Of a stretch of 64,000 nucleotides of DNA, positions 57,184 to 64,000 are shown one piece after another (position 1 is the stretch's first letter; each line of letters opens with the position of its first letter). The stretch is from Guillardia theta CCMP2712. Taxonomy: Eukaryota > Cryptophyceae > Pyrenomonadales > Geminigeraceae. The notes under the pieces are model-generated. The model was not told the DNA's origin. It was given only the letters and a program-made list of their open reading frames with translations, and made no database searches. The position numbers and the translations under genes are program-made. Location of the stretch: contig NW_005434591.1 of NCBI RefSeq assembly GCF_000315625.1, forward strand, positions 59,895 through 123,894, read 5' to 3'.

Positions 57184-58672
57184 CCGAGGATCGTTGTGCG
57201 CATCGGAAGTTGTACTGGCAGCTTGATGCGGTGCCACTTAGTACAACGATGCCGCTGATGCCTGTCACTTTCAAGTTTGGTGAACGAGGAGTTGTCATCG
57301 CTATCAGAACAGGCTGAACTGACAGTGAAGTCAGCAAGACTCTCAAGTGACGTTACAAACTAATCATGTGTGATCATAAACTCATTGTCTCTCAAGTGAC
57401 GTTACAAACTAATCATGTGTGATCATAAACTCATTGTCCAGCTGCGGCAGTAACAACTTCTGTGAGTGAACTCAGTGCATCAGCCTACAAGCATGATGAA
57501 GAAGGACGTTGTGCGCAATTACATTACCCATGTTCCAATTACAATGAACTTAGGAACAACGTCGAGATGCACATTACAGACCATCACATGACAGTGTACT
57601 GAATATCGCTAAACTTCAGAGCAACGATGTCCACAACTCGGTTCTTCTCAGAACCGTCGTGATGGCGTCTGACTCGGTTCTATTACGAATCCAGGATGAA
57701 TAGGAAGCTTGCCTTGCTGTACCCCCGGAGAAGGCGGCATCCATTTGTGTTGCCAAATCTTGTTAATCATGCGTCGAGGCGAAGCCGATGATTGATTGAT
57801 TGATTGCCATTCTGCAAGTTTACTTCATGAAATCCGTTCACAATAGGAGTCCTCACCATGAACCCTGACATTCGCATCGCATGTTCGAATTCAAAATGCT
57901 TCCACTGCCTCACCGGCCATGTGACATTCATGAGTTCATGAGCTGCTGAGGCATCAATCCTCTTGTCTCACAATGGGAAGCACGAGACATACAGTGAGGG
58001 GCCACGGGTTGATGCGCACCGAGCATCAGGTCCAAGGTCTCGCGACCTTGGGCGAGATCTTCCGTGGGGACAAGTTGTATCAATCTGCTGGGGATCGGTG
58101 AACCCAACAGCTGCTACCATGGTAGGCATCGGAACCCAAGTTTCCATCACAACGACCACTGAAGATGTGAGTGATATATAACTTACTAACACTGATCATG
58201 GCATAACTTTCAACATTCACTTGATTCTTGCAGCAATGATGAAACAACGCAACCGTTCACTAGGTGCATCGTGAGAGCTCTGTAAGTTGAAGCGTGTAGA
58301 TCTACTTACCTGTTGAGATCTTGACGGGAATCGATCAGTTGCTCAGATTCATTCTGTTTGCACATCTTGGACAACAGTGATGTTGCACATCTTGGACAAC
58401 GGTGATATTTGTATTAGAAACTCTTTCCAAATAAGATGTTGAATCCAGACGGATAGTATGATACACAACGCGCCATTTCCTGGGAAGCCAGTGCCCCCAC
58501 CAACCCAGCGGTAACGATCACTTTAACATTTCTGTATCAAAACCTTGTGAAACCGGCAAAAAAGTTATCAAAGGTTCGTATCCCCAGCCATATCAAGATA
58601 AACCTAACATGACCTGTTCCGACTGCGCGATCAACTCACAGCTTGAGAGCCAACGAGCATCCGGCGGAATCT
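57184..58672. other. Spacer with a 49-bp direct duplication
   Basis: No exon recognised. A perfect 49-bp tandem duplication lies at 57340-57437. An ATTG repeat occurs near 57790-57808. TTGCACATCTTGGACAAC is duplicated at about 58360-58400. Confidence 0.45.
57340..57437. repeat. 49-bp perfect tandem duplication
   Basis: Two adjacent identical copies beginning CTCTCAAGTGACGTTACAAA (57340-57388 and 57389-57437). Perfect identity indicates a recent event or an assembly duplication. Confidence 0.9.
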
Positions 58673-59230
58673 GAGCAGACTAGTCCCGTCAAACAGGCTA
58701 GTCCCGTCACGAGTCAAACAGGCTAGTCCCGTCAAACAGACTAGTCCCGTCAAACAGACTAGTCCCGTCAAACAGACTAGTCCCGTCAAACAGACTAGTC
58801 CCGTCAAACAGGCTAGTCCCGTACGGTCAAACAGACTAGTCCCGTCAAACAGGCTAGTCCCGTCAAACATACTAGTCCCGTCAAACAGACTAGTCCCGTC
58901 ATACAGGCTAGTCCCGTCAAACAGACTAGTCCCGTCAAACAGACTAGTCCCGTCACGGTCAAACAGGCTAGTCCCGTCAAACAGACTAGTCCCGTCAAAC
59001 AGACTAGTCCCGTCAAACAGACCAGTCCCGTCAAACATACTAGTCCCGTCAAACAGACTAGTCCCGTCAAACAGACCGTCGGACCGTACTAGTCCCGTCA
59101 AACAGACCAGTCCCGTCAAACAGACTAGTCCCGTCAAACAGACTAGTCCCGTCAAACAGACTAGTCCCGTCAAACAGACTAGTCCCGTCAAACAGACTAG
59201 TCCCGTCAAACAGACTAGTCCCGTCAAACT
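58673..59230. repeat. 18-bp satellite array, about 30 copies
   Basis: Tandem units of CCCGTCAAACAGACTAGT with variants in the middle (CAGGCTAG, CAGACCAG, CATACTAG). Occasional insertions carry ACGGT, GTACGGT or CGTCGGACCGTA, words also typical of the GC-rich islands. As 18 is a multiple of three, long frames stay open in several phases (hexapeptide DGTSLF or CLTGLV on the minus strand), but nothing suggests translation. Confidence 0.93.
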
Positions 59231-59443
59231 GCTACTAGGCCGACGGTAGTCACTCGCCTAGTATTACCGTCACTCACGGCTCCGCTGCCTCGGGTCGGCC
59301 CATGATTTGCCGGGCTGACTCTGAATTTTGTGGTGACTCAAATTGGAAAGAAAGATGGGGGATGAGGGGCACAAATAAGCAAGGGCATGCAAGCAGTTTG
59401 GCATGAGGCAGCGACAAGAAGCGAGGGACGAGAGGATGAAGAT

Positions 59444-59536
59444 CTGAATCGCAAGCAACTCCTCCTCGAGCCTTCTGAATCGCAAGCGTCTCCTCCTCGA
59501 GCCTTCTGAATCGCAAGCGTCTCCTCCTCGAGCCTT
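59444..59536. repeat. 31-bp tandem repeat, 3 copies
   Basis: Three copies of a unit starting CTGAATCGCAAGC and ending CTCGAGCCTT. The first copy differs at two or three bases. It ends about 40 bp before the next gene's ATG. Confidence 0.85.
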
Positions 59537-59574
59537 CAACCCGACTCTGACGTCCCCTTCTCCTGCTTCTCGTG

Positions 59575-60535
59575 ATGACCAGTCAATCCGAGCCAGAGCT
59601 GTTCCGTGAGATTTGCAGTAGAGCAAAACGAATCGAGCAGCTCTATGTCTTCCTGCCTGTTTGTTGGCGAAAGTCCAAGTTCATGATATTCGATCTCAAG
59701 AATGCCGCGCAGTACAACGGAACAGAGTGCATAGCAAAGGGAGTAGACCCCGGATCAGGGAGGATCATGACAAGGCTTCTCAACCAAGATCAGAATGAGT
59801 TGCTGATCAAGCACGAGAACCTTCAACTTGTGAACCTGAACCTCGACGAGAAGAGCGAGCCGGTCCTTTGTAAGGCCAAGGAAAGGCTGAGCGTGTCCTC
59901 GTCAACTTCCGTGCCCATGACCAGGGAAGGGCTGGCCAGCTCGATTGTGAACCTGACGCAAGGTCTGCTGGACGTAACCTTTGCGATTGAGAACAACATG
60001 GTGGATGACGACTTCTCGAACAAATCGCTCTTCAGGGAGGTGAGACGAACTACGGAGCAGCGTGCCGCCTCTGATGCATCTGCAGATCCTGAGCACCCTC
60101 AAAGGGGTCGAGGACCTGTGCTTAAAATACTGCGCTTGCTTCGGGGACAAGCCCTCCAACGGTATGCAAGACGAGGAGCAGCACGAGCAACTGCAACATG
60201 CTGAATGCCGTGCTGGTGTGCAGGGACGGAGGCCATGAAGGAGGTTCTAGGGGATGGCATGGCAGAGTGCGTTCACTGGAGGAGGGGAGCTCTAGCGTAT
60301 ATGTTCACGGCGGTGGAGGCAAACTTTCAGCACGAGCTGGAACTTTCCTTGATCGAAGAAGGCCTCGAACAGGTGTGTCGTCCTCCCCACGTTCGAACTA
60401 GGAGCTCAGCACTTGCTTCGCGCACAGTTCGAGAGCATGCTCGGGACCCGAGGAAAGAAATACCAGGAGGATGCCGATGACTGTGAAGGCAACGAGGATG
60501 TTCGAGAGATGCTGAAGAACAGTGCGGGGCCTTGA
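59575..60535 (+). CDS. Unknown protein, 4 exons, about 272 aa
   Basis: Exons 59575-60039, 60086-60161, 60224-60372 and 60410-60535; all GT-AG, with total length a multiple of three ending in TGA. The last intron would be only 37 nt, so that junction is less certain. The N-terminus reads MTSQSEPELFREICSRAKRI, then EQLYVFLPVCWRKSKFMIFD. The middle and end are helical (ILSTLKGVEDLCLKYCACFG, TEAMKEVLGDGMAECVHWRR, YMFTAVEANFQHELELSLIE, HLLRAQFESMLGTRGKKYQE). No signal peptide, membrane segment or known domain. The tidy spliced model makes it a credible gene; function unknown. Confidence 0.68.
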
Positions 60536-62160
60536 AACTACCCGTGTTTGTTGTCGGCCGTAACTTCTTGCAGGTATCCTAAGTGATACTCACCTGCTAT
60601 CTGTCGTCTACTCGGGTAATCCCTTTCATCTCCATTCCATGTGTCAGATTGAGAAGTGACTTGCTGCACAAAAGGGGAGATGTGCTATTGGGCTTGGAAG
60701 GTGATCGTAACCTTGGTGAGGAGCCGTCTTACATGTGCTCTAGGATCAGAACGTTTCTGCTTCAAGCGAGGACGTCAAGACTTCATTCAGGGCCAGGGCA
60801 GTAAGGTATGGATCTGAATATTTGAATATCACTACAAGTAACACCTCGATGTCCGTAGTTTTCTGAAGAAGTATCTCCATATTGTCAGTATCATGACCAA
60901 AGCCGGTCCCAACTCTGTCGGGTCTGGATGGGATACAACAAGAGCAGAATCCTTGATTAGTGAGTTGCAAGGCCAATGACGACAACGATGGATGAACAAA
61001 TTCTCCTTCTCTGTTGATCGACGCTCGTCATACTGCATCACAGCGCTCAAAGTTGCCAGATTGCTTCTCAACTAGCTAGTCTGGTTTGAAAAGATTCCTG
61101 TAATCCACTCAGTTCGCTGAAGACATGTTCCCTTCGAACTTCCAGCTGGGCTCAGTTCTTTCATCCTCATAGCAGGATGAGGCCGAAAAGGCGATACAAA
61201 TAAACATCTCATCTTCTTCATCGCAAAATGTACATCTTGTGCCGTACTGGCGTCCCATCATGGCCCTGCCATCTCTCCGACAAATGACCACGACCACCCC
61301 TGTGCCCTACAGTGGCTCTACCCACCCTACCCCTAAGTATCCCAGTGATCTCATATGCATGGTACCCCTTCTTCGTCCTGAACCCAGTTGTGGCTAGCCA
61401 AAGGACCAGACTACCCCCACCCCCTTCAGATCTCGTGATAAATTTCCGTTCACCCACCCTTTCACGCTATGTCCCAACGTACTATTGTGGTACCCCCCAT
61501 ATCCCCCAAATTGTACCCCTGCTCTGATGATGATTACAACTACCCCTGTACTATTCACCCACCAATTGTATATGGCCAGGCCTGTCATCATATCACCACC
61601 CTCCAGGCTGGAGTACCCTTGACAATATTACCCCTAGCATCACAAGTTCGACAAAAACCTTGAATTTTTCACCCCTTCTTTTCATAGTCTAGTACCCCAC
61701 TTTTGAACAAGCTAAAACGTGGTTGACCACTAATTGGCTACCCCCTACCCCCTTTTCAATCAACAAAAACACACCTTGATGATTACTACCCCTCATTCTA
61801 CTACCCCCTACCCCTCAAAGTACGGATCACCACTTCTGTATTTCTCCCCCAGTTAGTCGTGTTTTACCACTTGCTCCTAGCCTGCCTTGTACTACTCTCT
61901 CCCCTCCTCCTCCTGCTCCTCCTTTTCTCCCTCTTCCTCCTCCTTCTTGTCCTTATTCTGATCTGCTTGATCCTTCTTCTTAACCTTTTTGCATACTTCT
62001 TCTTCATTCCTTGCGTATCCATCCCCCCCCGCCCCCCCGCCCGACCCCGCTGTTTTGTGCTATCTTGGTTCACTTGCCCTCTCCTTTCAATCTTCAACCC
62101 TTTGCATTTTTTCTCGCACATCTCGTTGCCCTCCCTCCTCTTGCATCTGTCCTGTAGACG
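60536..62160. other. Spacer with a long C-rich CTACCCC tract
   Basis: 60536-61280 shows no exon I can support. 61290-61850 is densely filled with CACCCTACCCC, CTACCCCC and TACCCCT words on this strand, the mirror of the G-rich block at 40500-41345. 61890-62030 is pyrimidine-rich and leads into the carrier gene. Confidence 0.45.
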
Positions 62161-63589
62161 ATGAGGCGGCGTTTTTCCAAGTTTTCCATCATTTCGTTCC
62201 TGGCTCTCCAACTCTCTTTCTCGCATGCATTCATTATCCGTCCTCCAACACTCGCAAGGCTCAAACATGCAGCAGCAAGCCATGCCCATCGAAGACACAA
62301 TCTTGATAGAAACTATGGGAGGAAGGTGACAGCGCTGAAGATGGTTGACATGGACGTGGGAATGCTCGGAGTAGCAGTTGCAGGGTCCGTCTCAAGCTCG
62401 GCTGCTGTGCTGGACGCTGTTCCCAAGCTTGTGAACGAGAATCTCGAGAATCTCATCATCGGTGCTCTCGCCGGGATGGTGGCGAGTGCGGTTGTCTTCC
62501 CTATCGACACGGCCAAGACGAGGATACAGGCGGCGGACGGGGGCACGAGGCTCAACACCTTGCAGACCATAAAGAAGATCATCGACGAGGAAGGCTTTCT
62601 CGCGCTGTATAGCGGGCTGGTGCCGGTGATGATCGGTGCGGCCCCGGAGTCTGCAATCCAACTCTCCATGTACGAGTTTGTCTTGTCGACGCTGAAGCAC
62701 GCTCAACACATCGACGGTGTCTCGTCGGTTCCTGTTCACCTCCAGGCCCTGGCAGGGAGCTTCGCCGGCATCGCCACTATCGTCGCGACTAACCCTCTGG
62801 AGGTCCTCAAGATCCGAGCACAGACGAGCAGAGACAAGAAGTCCACCATGGACCACGTCAGAGAGCTGGGGCTCTCCGGGCTTTACACGGGATACCAGGC
62901 CACGTGGTTGAGGGACATCCCCTTCGCAACCATCTACTTCCCCTTGTACTCGAGCGTGAAGTCATGCATGAATGGTGTCTGCACGAGCAGCCTGGCATCT
63001 GCCATGGTCGCGGGTCTGTTCTCCGGCATGATGGCGTCGCTGGTCACGACCCCAGCCGACGTGATCAAGACAACTGTGCAGTCGTTGCCTTCGAAAGTTG
63101 GCTTGGCGGGAGATGCTACGGGGAGAGAGAAGATGGACATCAGGAGCGCTGCTGACCTGGTGCTGCGATCGAAAGGCATGAGCGGTTTCTTCTCTGGGGT
63201 GGAGGCCCGGTTGGGAAGGATGGCTCCTGCCATGTCCATCAGTCTGTGCGTGTTCGAGGGCCTGCGCAGCTTCTTGGGACGAGGGGCGACGCTCAAGATG
63301 GCGCCGGTGGTCCTAGCAAGCGCAGATGACTTCACGCTACAGACACCTGCCAGCGTTGCTGATCATGCCGTGGCAGTACAGGACTTGCAGAACTCTGGGG
63401 TGATACAGGTACGAGACCTTGCCGTTTGGCGCGTGAGGACTGTGACTGACATTTGTTTCCGCTCAGTCTGCGGTGGACTCAGTTAGCTCGATGGCAAGTG
63501 GGCTTTCAAACGTTGATCCTGCGCAAGTCTTGAATACTGCGTGCAATGTTGCGGACCACATTGTGTCTGTTTGCGGCAACCTGCCGTGA
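62161..63589 (+). CDS. Plastid-targeted mitochondrial-carrier-family transporter (SAM-carrier-like)
   Basis: Exons 62161-63408 and 63467-63589 (GT-AG, in frame), 456 aa. The N-terminus is a signal peptide (FSIISFLALQLSFSHA) followed by Phe at the presumed cleavage site (SHA/FIIRPP), then a basic Ser/Ala-rich transit-like region. This is the bipartite leader with Phe at +1 used for import into red-type complex plastids. The mature part has three mitochondrial-carrier repeats, each with its PX[D/E]XX[K/R] signature: FPIDTAKTRIQ, NPLEVLKIRAQT and TPADVIKTTVQ. Gly-rich helices such as LIIGALAGMVASAVV and ALAGSFAGIATIVATN are also present. Plant plastids import S-adenosylmethionine with a relative of this type; that substrate is a guess. 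The C-terminal 70 residues after the third repeat are extra. Confidence 0.88.
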
Positions 63590-64000
63590 GTTGTACTTCA
63601 GTTTTCTATCTGTGATTGTTTCTGTCTCATGATCTCAATGCTCTTAACCTGATAGTAAATTCCTCTTACATCCCTCGCTTCTGCACTTCTGTCATCTACA
63701 CGTCCTCTCTGATGTGTGTTGCAAGAGAAAGCCTCAAGTGGACAGGAAAAAGCACTCGGATCCTTGCAATGAATAACAATGGGTAGGTGGGGGTCAGCGA
63801 GTAACCGGTGTCTGGTGACTGTTCCATGCAGGACCCCTCATATAAAGGTGTAAAATAGGGGTATCACAAACTATGATGGTATTGGACACTTGGGGGGTAC
63901 ACTAGAATCTGGGGTACTGGGGTGGTCATTAGATTGGAAAAGATGTTGCGGATCAGTGGCGGGATCCATAGAGACAAGGGGAGGAGAAGAAGGAGGAAGC
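63590..64000. other. Spacer with G-rich words
   Basis: 3' flank of the carrier gene. From about 63780 GGGTAGGTGGGGG, AGGGGTATC and GGGGTACTGGGG words appear, again the G-rich class. No gene is seen. Confidence 0.4.

Noticed and set aside
58631-59227. 198-codon minus-strand frame of DGTSLF/CLTGLV hexapeptides
   Set aside because: It is the unavoidable consequence of an 18-bp satellite lacking stop codons; several phases are open and no start, splice or codon signal supports translation.
58673-59230. Possible CRISPR-like array
   Set aside because: Units are contiguous 18-mers without unique spacers, and the DNA is eukaryotic nuclear.

Overview
This is eukaryotic nuclear DNA. Nearly every recognisable gene is broken by short GT-AG introns, many only 44-51 nt long. 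Gene density is high, spacers are full of microsatellites, and there are two runs of N (30768-31391 and 45370-45469). The preprotein at 62161 has a signal peptide ending in SHA followed by F, the hallmark of plastid import in algae with red-type complex plastids. With the intron style and gene content this suggests a cryptophyte alga of the Guillardia theta kind. That identification is inference; I could not search a database.

Layout. 0-3 kb: a five-exon unknown gene, a GC-rich repeat island, and a tiny gene with a strong C-ending codon bias. 3-5 kb: a 12-exon secreted Cys-rich protein (minus). 6.6-9.2 kb: an ABHD17-like membrane hydrolase (plus) and a PH-domain protein (minus). 10.5-13.8 kb: a patatin-like lipase (plus) and a FAM86/METTL-type methyltransferase (minus). 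14.8-16.1 kb: two convergent paralogues of an unknown family. 17-24 kb: a second PH protein, an LRR protein, a TPR protein and a multi-exon unknown gene. 25-27.8 kb: a small possibly myristoylated protein and a secreted protein. 28-32.8 kb: the exosome nuclease RRP6/EXOSC10 (minus), interrupted by an assembly gap. 33.8-39.1 kb: a gene ending in a bromodomain and polyQ, then an AK6 (adenylate kinase 6/Fap7) homologue spliced in frame to another bromodomain. 42-44.6 kb: a CAMK-like kinase with a signal peptide. 45.5-49.8 kb: a NEK-like kinase with a long tail (minus). 50.5-53.1 kb: a secreted LRGG-motif protein and a BASS-family transporter (minus). 55-57.2 kb: a 659-aa single-exon protein with an EF-hand-like end. 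58.7-59.2 kb: an 18-bp satellite. 59.6-60.5 kb: a four-exon unknown gene. 62.2-63.6 kb: a plastid-targeted mitochondrial-carrier-family transporter.

Between genes two unusual sequence classes recur: (i) GC-rich islands built of a shared palindromic vocabulary, and (ii) strand-asymmetric stretches saturated with GGGGTAGGG-type words. The genes form no operon or obvious pathway. The most notable observations are the AK6-bromodomain fusion, the convergent paralogue pair, the LRGG motif after signal peptides in two unrelated genes, and the two repeat classes. Exon maps were deduced by eye from splice signals and frame continuity; they are predictions without transcript support.
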